Numbered from the stretch's first letter, positions 1 to 8,604 are shown. The stretch is DNA of 11,056 nucleotides from Chthoniobacter flavus (GCA_945903555.1 CAMDOJ010000049.1:1-11056), one strand, 5' to 3'. Numbers and translations are program-made. Notes: a model not told the origin generated them from the letters alone.

Positions 1-1
1 T

Positions 2-2497
2 CTGATTGTTGAGGAAGATCGCAGTGCTCCGGTAGCGAGCGTTCAAGCTTGGTGCGCCACAGGCAGCATTCATGAAGGCACAAATATGGGAGCCGGCATA
101 TCTCACATCCTTGAGCACATGCTATTCAAAGGGACGACTAGCCGCGCCCCCGGAGTGATAGCTAAGCAAATTCAAAATCGTGGCGGCTACATCAATGCCT
201 ATACCTCGTTCGATCGCACGGTTTACTGGATTGATACTCCTGCGGATGGTGCCTCGGAGGCCGTTGAAATTTTAGCCGATGTGATGCAAAATGCGACTCT
301 CCCCGAAGCCGAATACACGAAAGAACAAGAAGTCATCCGCCGCGAGTTTGCCATGGGATTTGATGATCCCAGCCGCCAGAGCTCCCAGCTCATGCTGGAT
401 ACTGTCTTCAAGGAAAGCCCGTATCGACATCCTGTCATCGGTTACCTCGACGTCTACAACAAGCTCACTCGAGAGGATGTCCTAAATTACTATAAATCCC
501 GCTACGTTCCAAATAACCTGACCTTTGTCGTGGTCGGCGATGTGAGTGCGGCCAAGATCCACGAGGAACTCGGCAAGCAATTTGCATCCACTCCGCGCAG
601 TGCACTCGATCCAATCTACATCGCCAATGAACCTTCTCAAATGGGGCCCAGGGAGATTCATGAGGAATTCCCTACGGAGCTTTCCCGCCTCTCGCTCTCT
701 TGGCGTATTCCAGGCCTGACCAACTCGGACACGCCCGCACTCGAAATCCTCGGAGACATCCTTGGTGGCGGCGCAAGTTCCCGCCTCAACCGCGAGATCC
801 GCGAGCGAAAGGAAATTGCTCACAGCGCATCCGCAGGCATGTTTTCACTGCAAAATGAAGGCATTTTCGTGATGCAGGCGATCTCAGATCCCGACAAACG
901 TGATGCCGCTGAGAAGGAATCCCTCGCCATTCTCGATGACCTTAAGAAAAACGGCGTGACTAAGGTTGAGCTGGATAGAGCCCGCCGTTCCATCCTGTCT
1001 TCCCAATTGGGAGCTCTCACCACCGCACGTGGCAAGGCAAGCGATGTCGGCTCAAACTGGATGCTGACCCGCAACCTGAACTTCTCAAAACACTATATCG
1101 ACTTGATATCAAAGGTCACGGAAGCCGATATCCAGCGCGTTGCGAACCAATACCTGCGAGATGACACGATTAATATCACGTCACTCAATCCCACAGGAAC
1201 CCTCGCGGGTAAAAAACTGGGCGCCGCTGACATCAAGCCTGGAGATATCCAGAAGTTCACACTTTCAAATGGGCTTCGCCTCCTCGTTCGTGAAGATGCG
1301 CGATTGCCGCTCGTTTCGGTCAATGCTGTCTTCCGCGGCGGTCTCCTGGCTGAGACACGCGAAACAAATGGCATCACGCGCCTCTACTCGCAAACCTTGC
1401 TCAAAGGCACTAAAAATCGCACCGCGGAGGAACTTGCGGACCAGATCGAAGGCGTCGGCGGCAGCATCGGATCGGATAGCGGGAATAACTCGTTCAGCGT
1501 TGGCGTTGAAATCATGCAACCCGACTTGGCTTTGGGCATGGAGCTCCTCTCCGACGTTATTCTCAATCCCATATTCTCGGAACGCGAGATCGAGCTGGAA
1601 AAGAAAAGCCAAGTAGCGGGAATCAAAGCCGATGAGGAGCAGGTGACATCCGTTGCTCGCAATCTGGTTCGCGAAAAACTCTTTGGCAACCATCCCTACG
1701 GGCTTCGCAATTTGGGCTCCCCCGATTCGGTTAACGCCATCACCCAAGAACAACTCAAAGAATTCCACAAAAACTACACCAACGCCCACAATGGTGTGAT
1801 TTCCGTTTTCGGTGATGTGAAAGCCGATGAGGTTCGTCAACTCCTCGAGACCCACCTATCAGCCCTTCCCGCAGGTAAACTCGCTTTTGAAAAGGTTTCT
1901 TCCCCAGAGCCGAATCACAGCGTAGCACCATCAAAATCCTATCTGGATAAAAAACAGGCCGTCCTGATGATCGGTTATCAAGGCGCCTCGTCTAAAGATC
2001 CCGACCGTACCACGCTGGAACTCATCAGCGTGGCCTCAAGCGACCTAGGTTCCCGATTCTTTAACCGCATCCGCGAAAAGATGGGCCTCGCCTATTTTGT
2101 CGGAGCCACTCAGTTTTGCGGACTCGCCCCTGGCGCGTTCCTCTTTTATCTTGGTACAGATCCACAAAAAGTCGGCCCCGTCACCGACGAGATGAGATCT
2201 GAGATCGCCGATCTGGCCAAAGAAGGTCTCACCGAGGAGGAACTCACCCGCGCGCGTGCAAAGATCATCGGGGGGGAAGCCATTCGCAATCAGAGTAACA
2301 GTGCCTTCGCCGCTGCCTGCGCCGTCGATGAATTGATGGGCTTGGGCTTTGATTCTTATAAGCGTCGGAAGGGTGATATCGAAAAAGTGTCCTTGGAAGA
2401 TACCCGCCGCGTCGCTGCCAAATTCTTCTCATTCGAAAATGCCGTGGAAGCCACTGTGCTACCGCCCGAAAAATCCCAACCAACCGAAAGTAAATAA
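2..2497 (+). CDS. M16 family zinc metallopeptidase (pitrilysin/processing-peptidase type), 5' end outside window
   Basis: The frame is open from base 2 and the protein already matches the family there (IVEEDRSAPVASVQAW, then the GS.HEG segment), so the ATG at 86 is internal and the true start, probably with a signal peptide, lies upstream. 831 residues are visible. The inverted zinc motif HILEH is at 104-118 and the third ligand Glu is at 344-346 (RREF), 76 residues after the second His, as expected for M16. A second M16 repeat begins near 1255 (FTLSNGLRLLVRED). There the motif has become RLYSQ, so this half is catalytically dead. The C-terminal part keeps the R..GLAY element typical of the family's substrate-binding region. 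This active-plus-inactive arrangement within one chain is common for bacterial periplasmic M16 proteases, which degrade peptides. The natural substrate is unknown. A DUF1844 gene follows after 4 bases and is probably cotranscribed. Confidence 0.93.
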   Translation: MIVEEDRSAPVASVQAWCATGSIHEGTNMGAGISHILEHMLFKGTTSRAPGVIAKQIQNRGGYINAYTSFDRTVYWIDTPADGASEAVEILADVMQNATLPEAEYTKEQEVIRREFAMGFDDPSRQSSQLMLDTVFKESPYRHPVIGYLDVYNKLTREDVLNYYKSRYVPNNLTFVVVGDVSAAKIHEELGKQFASTPRSALDPIYIANEPSQMGPREIHEEFPTELSRLSLSWRIPGLTNSDTPALEILGDILGGGASSRLNREIRERKEIAHSASAGMFSLQNEGIFVMQAISDPDKRDAAEKESLAILDDLKKNGVTKVELDRARRSILSSQLGALTTARGKASDVGSNWMLTRNLNFSKHYIDLISKVTEADIQRVANQYLRDDTINITSLNPTGTLAGKKLGAADIKPGDIQKFTLSNGLRLLVREDARLPLVSVNAVFRGGLLAETRETNGITRLYSQTLLKGTKNRTAEELADQIEGVGGSIGSDSGNNSFSVGVEIMQPDLALGMELLSDVILNPIFSEREIELEKKSQVAGIKADEEQVTSVARNLVREKLFGNHPYGLRNLGSPDSVNAITQEQLKEFHKNYTNAHNGVISVFGDVKADEVRQLLETHLSALPAGKLAFEKVSSPEPNHSVAPSKSYLDKKQAVLMIGYQGASSKDPDRTTLELISVASSDLGSRFFNRIREKMGLAYFVGATQFCGLAPGAFLFYLGTDPQKVGPVTDEMRSEIADLAKEGLTEEELTRARAKIIGGEAIRNQSNSAFAAACAVDELMGLGFDSYKRRKGDIEKVSLEDTRRVAAKFFSFENAVEATVLPPEKSQPTESK

Positions 2498-2501
2498 TCC
2501 T

Positions 2502-2909
2502 ATGGCCGAAGTCAGAAACTCAATCAACGCCGGTGAAATGGCTCAACGCTTCATGGAACTTGTCATGATGCAAGCCCAGCAGGCCGCCATGTTCCTTGGT
2601 CGCATACCCAACCCCCAAACCAACGAACCCGAGACGAATCTTCCCTACGCGCGCATGTTCATTGACATGCTGGAAATGCTCCAAGATAAAACACGCGGCA
2701 ACCTCTCCAATGAGGAAACACAAATGCTCAATGGCGTCCTGTCTGATCTCCGCCTCGCCTTTGTCCAAGCATCAGCAGGGGCTCCAGCAGAACCTCCTTC
2801 CCAGTTCACTCCGGAGCCAACCATCGAAGCGCCGACCGCTCCTGCTGCTCCAAATGTGGAAGCCGAACCCGAAAGTCGCAAACGCTTCACAAAAAGCTAC
2901 GGCGCGTAA
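2502..2909 (+). CDS. DUF1844 domain protein
   Basis: This 135-residue protein has the DUF1844 pattern: a helical F.EL...QAQQAA.FLG segment (residues 17-33), an asparagine/proline linker, then a helix with FIDMLEMLQDKT and GNLS.EE (residues 53-72) and L.DLR.AFV (residues 80-88). The tail from about 91 to 135 is rich in Ala, Pro and Glu, looks disordered, and ends in a basic patch (RKRFTKSYGA). The reading frame is open upstream into the M16 gene, but the ATG at 2502, four bases after the M16 stop, gives the expected domain start. No Shine-Dalgarno sequence is visible, which suggests translation coupled to the M16 gene. The domain has no established biochemical function. It is cytoplasmic by sequence (no signal peptide, no membrane segment). 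Confidence 0.87.
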   Translation: MAEVRNSINAGEMAQRFMELVMMQAQQAAMFLGRIPNPQTNEPETNLPYARMFIDMLEMLQDKTRGNLSNEETQMLNGVLSDLRLAFVQASAGAPAEPPSQFTPEPTIEAPTAPAAPNVEAEPESRKRFTKSYGA

Positions 2910-2968
2910 AAAAACGGCGTCTGTCCCGCTAGATCATTTCTCCACATCCGGTTGCTTCAACACCAAAA

Positions 2969-2975
2969 AAGGAGA
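2969..2975 (+). promoter_or_regulatory. Shine-Dalgarno-like AAGGAGA before an in-frame GTG
   Basis: AAGGAGA lies with its GGAG core ending 8 bases before a GTG at 2983-2985, which is in frame with the downstream M24 peptidase. It is the best Shine-Dalgarno match in this window; most other starts here have none. Used as a start, this GTG would add 25 residues to the peptidase. The added residues look unlike any M24 N-terminus, so the site may instead be fortuitous or drive a leader. Confidence 0.35.
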
Positions 2976-3057
2976 ATACATAGTGGAACCATCATCGCTG
3001 GCTCCATTCTGCTATCCCGATGAGATATGTGGTGCTAGGTTCTCCCCTTTTTCATAC

Positions 3058-4179
3058 ATGGCACGTCCTAAACTCATCATCGCCTCGAGCGAAGCCAATG
3101 CCGACATGCTTTACGCATCTGGTTTTCGCGCCCCTGATGCCTTTTCTTTTCTGGAGGTAGAGGGCAAGTCCCATCTCCTCCTGAGTGACCTCGAAGTCGA
3201 TCGCGGCCGAGCAGAAGCGAAAGTCGATGTCGTGGATGCTTATTCCGAGTTTGAAAAGATCGCTTCACGCACGTCCTCAAAACGTCCCTCGTTCCCCAAA
3301 GTCGTCAAGGCCTGGCTGGTTGCCAAAATGGTCAACAAAGTCGAAGTCCCATCCGATTTTCCACTCGGCTTAGCCAAAGAACTCAAGGCCCTCGGCCTTT
3401 CCCTGAAACCTTCCAAGGGAGTCTTTTTTCCAGAGAGAGAAATCAAATCCCTTGCCGAAATCGAAGCGATGGAAGCCGCCACTCGAATCGCCGAGGCGGG
3501 AATGAATCGCGGATTGCAAATCCTGCGCGACGCACGAATTCAGAAAGACAACACGCTCTCCCATCGTCGCACCCAACTCACCTCGGAACTACTCCGATTG
3601 GAAATGGAGACCGCTGTCCTTCAGGCGGGCGGCGTGGCTAGAGGCGATACCATTGTGGCCTGCGGCGAGCACGCCTGCGATCCCCATGCTCGCGGTACTG
3701 GCCCGCTCTTTGCGAATCAATTGATCATCCTCGACATCTTCCCGCGCGATGCGCGAAGCGGATATCACGGCGACCTCACACGAACTGTTGTTCGAGGCAA
3801 GGCGAGTGAGGCCCAGCGTCACATGTGGGAGACCTGTCTTACCGGTCAGAAGATGGCCATCAAGTCGATGAAGCCCGGCGTTGAGGGCGGTCCCGTTCAC
3901 GACAAGATCAAACAATTTTTTGCCGCTTCCGGATACCCGACCGAGATTATCAATGGTCGATGGCAGGGGTTTTTCCATGGCACGGGTCATGGCCTCGGCT
4001 TGGAAGTCCACGAATCCCCGCGCTTCGGCTCAACCACCTTTTTTCCAGGCCAGATCATCACTGTGGAACCCGGCATCTACATGCCAGGCCTTGGCGGGGT
4101 GAGACATGAGGATGTGGCTCTCATTCGCAAAAGCGGAGTCAAACTCCTCACACAAATTCCGAAACCTTTTGAAATATGA
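3058..4179 (+). CDS. M24 family metallopeptidase (Xaa-Pro aminopeptidase/prolidase-like)
   Basis: This 373-residue protein has the pita-bread fold signature of M24. The presumed dinuclear metal ligands can all be seen: Asp226 (ILDIF), Asp239 (HGDLTRT), His311 (GTGHGLG), Glu337 (TVEPG) and Glu351 (RHED). Enzymes of this group release N-terminal residues next to proline or split X-Pro dipeptides in the cytoplasm; which applies here cannot be read from sequence. The N-terminal ~150 residues form the usual variable domain. The two Asp ligands are 13 residues apart, against 11 in PepP and methionine aminopeptidase, and the glycine after the first Asp is replaced (DIFPRD). I chose the ATG at 3058 because family-like sequence (ARPKLIIASSEANADMLY) starts there; an in-frame GTG at 2983 with a good ribosome site is the alternative. 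The stop overlaps the prfC start as ATGA, so translation is probably coupled. Confidence 0.88.
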   Translation: MARPKLIIASSEANADMLYASGFRAPDAFSFLEVEGKSHLLLSDLEVDRGRAEAKVDVVDAYSEFEKIASRTSSKRPSFPKVVKAWLVAKMVNKVEVPSDFPLGLAKELKALGLSLKPSKGVFFPEREIKSLAEIEAMEAATRIAEAGMNRGLQILRDARIQKDNTLSHRRTQLTSELLRLEMETAVLQAGGVARGDTIVACGEHACDPHARGTGPLFANQLIILDIFPRDARSGYHGDLTRTVVRGKASEAQRHMWETCLTGQKMAIKSMKPGVEGGPVHDKIKQFFAASGYPTEIINGRWQGFFHGTGHGLGLEVHESPRFGSTTFFPGQIITVEPGIYMPGLGGVRHEDVALIRKSGVKLLTQIPKPFEI

Positions 4180-5792
4180 GTGCCGCTCTTGAACAAATCT
4201 CACGTCGCCGCACTTTTGCGATCATCTCGCATCCGGATGCCGGAAAAACCACGCTCACTGAAAAGTTTCTCCTCTACGGTGGCGCGGTGCAACTCGCCGG
4301 TAGCGTCACTTCCCGCAAGAACCAACGCGCAACAACAAGCGACTGGATGGAACTCGAAAAGCAGCGTGGCATTTCGGTCTCCTCGACAGTCCTACAGTTC
4401 GACTACAGCGGTTGCGTAGTGAACCTCCTCGACACGCCTGGACACAAAGATTTCTCGGAGGATACCTACCGAGTCCTCACCGCTGTCGATGCAGCGATAA
4501 TGGTGATCGATGCAGGAAAAGGAATCGAAACTCAGACTCGCAAACTTTTCGAAGTCTGCCGCCAGCGAGGTGTTCCGATCTTCACCTTCATGAACAAGCT
4601 AGACCGTCCAGCTCGGCCCCCGCTTGAACTTCTCGACGAACTTGAGTCTGTTCTTGGTATTCACGCCTTGCCCATGAATTGGCCGCTAGGCGATGGAGTT
4701 GACTTCAAGGGTGTCTACGACCGTCGTGAAAAATCAGTCCACCTTTTTGAAAAAACTCCCCGTGGCACCTACCGCGCTCCCGTTTCCGTCGGCGGCATTC
4801 AGGATGAGGCTGTCCGCTCCTCGCTCGCTCCGGATGTGTATTCCAAGGTTTGCGACGAACTCGAGCTCCTCGATGGCGCTGGTACGGACTTTGATTTTGC
4901 AGCAGTGAGCGCGGGCAAATCGACCCCTGTCTTTTTCGGGAGTGCGATGAACAACTTCGGCGTTCAGCTTTTGTTGGATAATTTCCTCAAGTTGGCCCCC
5001 TCACCAACCTCACGCCCGAGCGGCACCAAGGTTGTGCAGCCAGACTACGAGCCATTCTCCGGGTTCATTTTTAAGATCCAAGCGAACATGAACCCAAAAC
5101 ACCGCGACCGCGTTTCATTCATTCGCGTCGTCTCGGGGTGCTTCCGGCGTGACATGTTGGCCACACACATTCGCACGGGCAAAGCCGTTCGCCTCGGGAA
5201 TTCCCAACGCCTTTTTGCTCAAGACCGAGAAACAGTCGATGAAGCGTGGGCCGGCGATGTGGTCGGCATCGTCGGAAATTACGATTTCCTGATTGGCGAT
5301 ACGGTGAGTGAAGATCCCTCACTTCAGTTCAGCGAGATCCCCCGCTTCCCGCCGGAGTGCTTTGCCTACATTCGCAACTCCAGCACGGCCAAATTCAAAC
5401 GCTTTCGCGAAGGTCTCGACCAACTCCTCAAGGAAGGCGTGGCTCAGCAGTTTGAACTGCCTGATGCCGTGGCGCGAGTTCCTCTGCTCGGAGCCGTTGG
5501 CCCGCTGCAGTTTGAAGTCATGCAATATCGGCTGGAAACAGAATACAGCGCCGACTGCCGAGTGGAAACTGCTCCGTGGCAATTTGCACGATGGGTTCTC
5601 AAGGAAGGCGCCCCCTTTTTAGATCGTCCCGATGTCATGCTTCCAAGTGGGTGCACCCTCGCTCGCGACTCCTTTGGTTTTTGGGTGGTCTTGCTTCCGA
5701 GCAGTTGGACGATCGGCTACTTGGAGGAAAAGAACTCCACACTCACCTTCACGGCCACCCCACCCCACTCACCGACTGCCTTGGATGCGTAA
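4176..5792 (+). CDS. prfC: Peptide chain release factor 3 (RF3), translational GTPase
   Basis: RF3 is a cytoplasmic GTPase that removes RF1/RF2 from the ribosome after peptide release. The 538 residues match the family length (E. coli about 529). Visible GTPase motifs are the P-loop SHPDAGKTT (residues 18-26), DTPGH (86-90) and NKLDR (140-144). The switch region reads ATSDWMELEKQRGIS-like (TTSDWMELEKQRGISVSS, 53-70), which separates RF3 from EF-G and other translational GTPases. The later domains, including VGPLQFEVMQYRL near residues 444-456, also fit RF3. The ATG overlaps the stop of the M24 peptidase gene by four bases and has no Shine-Dalgarno sequence. A 47-base gap precedes the next gene. 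Nothing in it appears broken. Confidence 0.97.
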   Translation: MSAALEQISRRRTFAIISHPDAGKTTLTEKFLLYGGAVQLAGSVTSRKNQRATTSDWMELEKQRGISVSSTVLQFDYSGCVVNLLDTPGHKDFSEDTYRVLTAVDAAIMVIDAGKGIETQTRKLFEVCRQRGVPIFTFMNKLDRPARPPLELLDELESVLGIHALPMNWPLGDGVDFKGVYDRREKSVHLFEKTPRGTYRAPVSVGGIQDEAVRSSLAPDVYSKVCDELELLDGAGTDFDFAAVSAGKSTPVFFGSAMNNFGVQLLLDNFLKLAPSPTSRPSGTKVVQPDYEPFSGFIFKIQANMNPKHRDRVSFIRVVSGCFRRDMLATHIRTGKAVRLGNSQRLFAQDRETVDEAWAGDVVGIVGNYDFLIGDTVSEDPSLQFSEIPRFPPECFAYIRNSSTAKFKRFREGLDQLLKEGVAQQFELPDAVARVPLLGAVGPLQFEVMQYRLETEYSADCRVETAPWQFARWVLKEGAPFLDRPDVMLPSGCTLARDSFGFWVVLLPSSWTIGYLEEKNSTLTFTATPPHSPTALDA

Positions 5793-5839
5793 GCTTTGAT
5801 ATTGCTAGCAAGCCTTTCGCTGGCGCATATTAGGTTGGT

Positions 5840-6484
5840 TTGAAAATCTCCCACCTGATCCCGTTGCTTTTAAGCCAGTGCCTCTTTGCGGCCTTGGCCG
5901 AATTGTCGACCCCCGATCCCGAGGAGGCTTCGCTGGCGTTAATGGATTCCATTGTCGCTGATTTCCGCTCGGAAGCCTACGATTCGGCCCTAACGAAGTT
6001 AATAGAAATCGAAAAGGAAAAACCTTACGACCCCGACGTCCTCAACTTGCTCGGATCGGTCTACATGAAGAAAAAGGACTTCGTAAGCGCGACCAAATAT
6101 TTCGATCTCTCCTTAAACAAAAAACCCGGTTTTTTTCCGGCTGCATTTAATTACGGTGAGTTGCTCTTCATTCAAAAGAAATACACAGAAGCGCGACGCT
6201 ATTATCAGATGTTGGCTTCACAAGATCCAGTCAATGAGCTTTTACAGTTCAAACTCGCCCTCTGTGACATCGAAGCCGGTGATGATGTTCGGGCTAAGAA
6301 CTCTCTGAACAACATCAAATATCCTGGTGACTCGCCAGCTTGGTATTACGCCCAAGCCATTTGGGAATACAGGCATTCCAACCCGAAGAAAGCCAAAGCC
6401 TACACCGCCACTGCCAAATCGATCTTCGCCGAGAAGACCCTTCTTTTTGATGAGACATTTAGCAATCTGGGCATCAAACTTTAA
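5840..6484 (+). CDS. Secreted TPR-repeat protein, TTG start
   Basis: This 214-residue protein begins with a cleavable signal peptide: Lys at position 2, a hydrophobic core LIPLLLSQCLFAA, and an ALA cleavage-like site near residue 20. A lipobox is not convincing (LSQC lacks the small residue before Cys). The rest is helical with tetratricopeptide repeats at about residues 66-99 (DVLNLLGSVY...A..YFD.SL), 100-133 (FNYGELLF....Y.EARRYY) and weaker ones at 134-165 and 166-199. The start is TTG at 5840; a stop lies just upstream in frame (TAG at 5831) and the first ATG (5942) would remove the signal peptide, so TTG is favoured. TPR proteins of this kind are scaffolds in the periplasm or envelope; the partner is unknown. 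The gene sits between prfC and hldD, 17 bases before the latter. Confidence 0.8.
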   Translation: MKISHLIPLLLSQCLFAALAELSTPDPEEASLALMDSIVADFRSEAYDSALTKLIEIEKEKPYDPDVLNLLGSVYMKKKDFVSATKYFDLSLNKKPGFFPAAFNYGELLFIQKKYTEARRYYQMLASQDPVNELLQFKLALCDIEAGDDVRAKNSLNNIKYPGDSPAWYYAQAIWEYRHSNPKKAKAYTATAKSIFAEKTLLFDETFSNLGIKL

Positions 6485-6501
6485 AATTCTCAAATAATCC
6501 C

Positions 6502-7575
6502 ATGAGCGACCACTTACCGACCTACAAAGCCACCCGATCACGCCTCAGTGGTGAAAAAAAACAAAATGCCCGTGACATCCTTCTCCATGAGAAGGCCCGC
6601 GTACTTGTCACCGGCGCAGGAGGCTTTATCGGTAGCGCGTTGGTTCATGCCCTCAACCAGCGCGGCATCCAGCAGATCGTCGTCACAGATGCTCTCGGCG
6701 AGGATGAGAAATGGCGTAATCTTCGACCACTCACTTTTGAAGATTACGTTCCCGCCGATGAATTCCTGAATGGCATCGAGAAGACCTCCGACAAATTCGG
6801 TCGATTCGCCGCCGTCTTCCACCTAGGCGCTTGCTCGTCCACGACGGTCACCGATTCCGAATTCGTTTTGCGCAATAATTACGCGTATACCAAATCGCTC
6901 TGCCGCTGGGCACTCTTTTCCGGAGCTCGATTTGTTTATGCATCCTCCGCCGCAACCTACGGCGATGGTGCCGCCGGGATGGATGACAAATTCGAAGACC
7001 TCTCTCGCTTCCGCCCGCTCAACCTCTACGGATACTCGAAGCAACTCTTCGACCTCTACGCGAACCACGAGGAAATCCTCCCGGAAATCGTAGGTATCAA
7101 GTATTTCAATGTCTTTGGCCCAAATGAATACCACAAGGGCGACATGCGTAGCCTCGTTTGCAAGGCCTTTGACGAAATCCAGCGCACCGGCCGAATCCGA
7201 CTCTTCAAAAGTTACAAACCAGAATACTCTGATGGCGGCCAGATGCGCGACTTCATCTACGTCAAGGATGCCGTGGAAATGACCCTCCACTTGGCCGAAA
7301 ACGAGGATGCAGGCGGACTCTACAATGTGGGTTCCGGAGTCGCCCGCACTTGGAACGATCTAGCGCGAGCCCTCTTCACTGCGATGGGGCGGGATCCCGT
7401 GATCGAGTATTTCGACATGCCGGAAAATCTCAAAAATCAATACCAATACCATACCTGCGCGGGTATCTCGAAACTCCGCGAGGCTGGCTACGCTCAGCCC
7501 ACAACCTCGCTCGAGGATGCCGTTCGTGACTACGCGGTGAACTATCTCATCCCTGGCAAGCGCCTTGGCGATTGA
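6502..7575 (+). CDS. hldD: ADP-L-glycero-D-manno-heptose-6-epimerase (extended SDR family)
   Basis: HldD converts ADP-D-glycero-beta-D-manno-heptose to the L-glycero form, the last step in making the activated heptose of LPS inner core. In these 357 residues the NAD(P) Rossmann motif is GAGGFIG (residues 38-44). The HldD-specific stretch GACSSTT is at 108-114, the SDR serine region YASSAATYG at 145-153 and the YxxxK pair is Tyr175/Lys179 within PLNLYGYSK. KYFNVFGPNEYHKGDM and MRDFIYVKD further match HldD rather than GalE or generic epimerases. About 30 residues (polar, charged) precede the usual N-terminus; no alternative ATG, GTG or TTG occurs in frame to remove them. The start has no Shine-Dalgarno sequence. 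A YkgJ-like gene follows within a few bases. A related nucleotide-sugar epimerase of slightly different specificity cannot be excluded. Confidence 0.9.
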   Translation: MSDHLPTYKATRSRLSGEKKQNARDILLHEKARVLVTGAGGFIGSALVHALNQRGIQQIVVTDALGEDEKWRNLRPLTFEDYVPADEFLNGIEKTSDKFGRFAAVFHLGACSSTTVTDSEFVLRNNYAYTKSLCRWALFSGARFVYASSAATYGDGAAGMDDKFEDLSRFRPLNLYGYSKQLFDLYANHEEILPEIVGIKYFNVFGPNEYHKGDMRSLVCKAFDEIQRTGRIRLFKSYKPEYSDGGQMRDFIYVKDAVEMTLHLAENEDAGGLYNVGSGVARTWNDLARALFTAMGRDPVIEYFDMPENLKNQYQYHTCAGISKLREAGYAQPTTSLEDAVRDYAVNYLIPGKRLGD

Positions 7576-7579
7576 CTTC

Positions 7580-7903
7580 GTGAGTGATTCCCCACGCTAC
7601 GCCTGCCAGCGCTGCACAAATTGTTGCCGCTGGCCAGGGTTTGTTAAACTCACGGAAACGGACATTTCCGCCATCTCTGTATTTCTGGGACTCACGGAAC
7701 ACGAGTTCATCCAACGCTTCACGCGCTTACGTCCTCGCCGCGACGGACTCGCCCTCATCGACCAACCCGATGAATCCTGTATTTTTTTAGACGGCCGAGA
7801 TTGCGCCATCCAGTCGGTGAAACCCCACCAGTGCTCTGGCTTTCCGAATACTTGGAACTTCCCCGGTTGGCGGGACGTCTGCGAAGCTATCGAGATCAAC
7901 TGA
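7580..7903 (+). CDS. YkgJ-like cysteine-cluster protein (putative metal-binding, CxxCxxCC)
   Basis: This is a 107-residue protein with eight cysteines: CxxCxxCC at residues 9-16, then Cys67, Cys75, Cys85 and Cys101, in the order of the YkgJ/UPF0153 zinc-or-iron-chelating family (the CIFL...DC...KP..C.GFP pattern is diagnostic). Members are small soluble proteins thought to bind Zn or Fe-S; no reaction is established. I take the GTG at 7580, four bases after the hldD stop, because the cysteine motif then begins at residue 9 as in the family. An in-frame TTG at 7565 would add five residues and overlap hldD by 11 bases. Either way it is translationally close to hldD and probably in the same transcript; a functional link to heptose synthesis is not implied. 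Confidence 0.82.
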   Translation: MSDSPRYACQRCTNCCRWPGFVKLTETDISAISVFLGLTEHEFIQRFTRLRPRRDGLALIDQPDESCIFLDGRDCAIQSVKPHQCSGFPNTWNFPGWRDVCEAIEIN

Positions 7904-7985
7904 TCCCTCGTAACTTGACCCCATACCCAAAAAGGATTTCATCAGTATTGCAATTCAACCTATTTTACGCAGTCTAACCTCCGAA

Positions 7986-8588
7986 ATGAATACAATTGAA
8001 GCCATCCAGAGCCGCCGCGCGATTAAACAATACGATGCCACCCATCCAATGCCGCAGGAGGTTGAGCGCCAACTCCTCGAACTCGCCATGCTTTCTCCAA
8101 CGGCTTTCAATATCCAAAACTGGCGCTTTGTGATTGTGAAGGACATGGAAGTTCGTAAACAAATCCGCGCCGTGTCTTGGGACCAAGCTCAAGTCACCGA
8201 TGCCTCGATCCTCGTTGTTCTTTGTGCCGACCTCTCATCGTGGGAGCAAAATCCCGCACGATACTGGCGCAATGCCCCCGAGCCCGTGCAGAACTTTCTC
8301 GTGCCCGCCATTGCTCAATATTATTCAGGAAAACCTCAAGTGCAACGTGACGAAGCCATGCGTTCCTGCGGGATGGCTGGTCAGACGCTCATGCTTGCCG
8401 CCAAGGAACTGGGCTATGATTCCTGCCCGATGGATGGATTTGACTACGATGCCGTCGGCAAAATCCTCAGCCTACCCAGCGACCACGTCATTTCCTTCAT
8501 GATCGCGATTGGGAAAAAAACCCAAGATTCTTGGCCCCGCCCAGGCCAACTCGCCTACAATGAAGTCGTCCTCGAAAACGGATTTTAG
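7986..8588 (+). CDS. Nitroreductase family flavoprotein
   Basis: This 200-residue protein is of the FMN-dependent nitroreductase family, whose members use NAD(P)H to reduce nitroaromatics, quinones or other acceptors as cytoplasmic dimers. Visible FMN-binding features are SRRAIKQYD at the N-terminus (Arg10/Arg11), SPTAFNIQNWRFVIV (residues 37-51, the S-P-T...N.Q.W pattern) and the phosphate/isoalloxazine region LGYDSCPMDGFD (142-153), ending in IAIGKK (174-178). The length is typical. The ATG at 7986 lies 82 bases after the YkgJ-like gene; I see no Shine-Dalgarno sequence and no convincing -35/-10 pair in the gap, although TTGACC occurs at 7915. The physiological substrate cannot be told from sequence. 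It is the last gene of the plus-strand run. Confidence 0.92.
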   Translation: MNTIEAIQSRRAIKQYDATHPMPQEVERQLLELAMLSPTAFNIQNWRFVIVKDMEVRKQIRAVSWDQAQVTDASILVVLCADLSSWEQNPARYWRNAPEPVQNFLVPAIAQYYSGKPQVQRDEAMRSCGMAGQTLMLAAKELGYDSCPMDGFDYDAVGKILSLPSDHVISFMIAIGKKTQDSWPRPGQLAYNEVVLENGF

Positions 8589-8604
8589 ACCCGTGTGCGA
8601 GCGA

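Noticed and set aside
1265..1855. 196-codon minus-strand open frame within the M16 gene
   Set aside because: It is antisense to a well-conserved M16 domain and its translation has no recognisable family; a codon-usage shadow.
2596..3057. In-frame open region upstream of the M24 peptidase
   Set aside because: It overlaps the DUF1844 gene in another frame and its translation has no family-like composition; the peptidase homology begins at 3058.
5804..5825. Possible hairpin GCTAGC/GCTGGC after prfC as a terminator
   Set aside because: Six pairs with one G-U, a 9-base loop and no T-run; it is too weak and lies only 47 bases from the next co-oriented gene.
7915..7985. Promoter for the nitroreductase from TTGACC at 7915
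   Set aside because: No acceptable -10 hexamer lies 16-18 bases downstream; TATTTT at 7961 is too far away.
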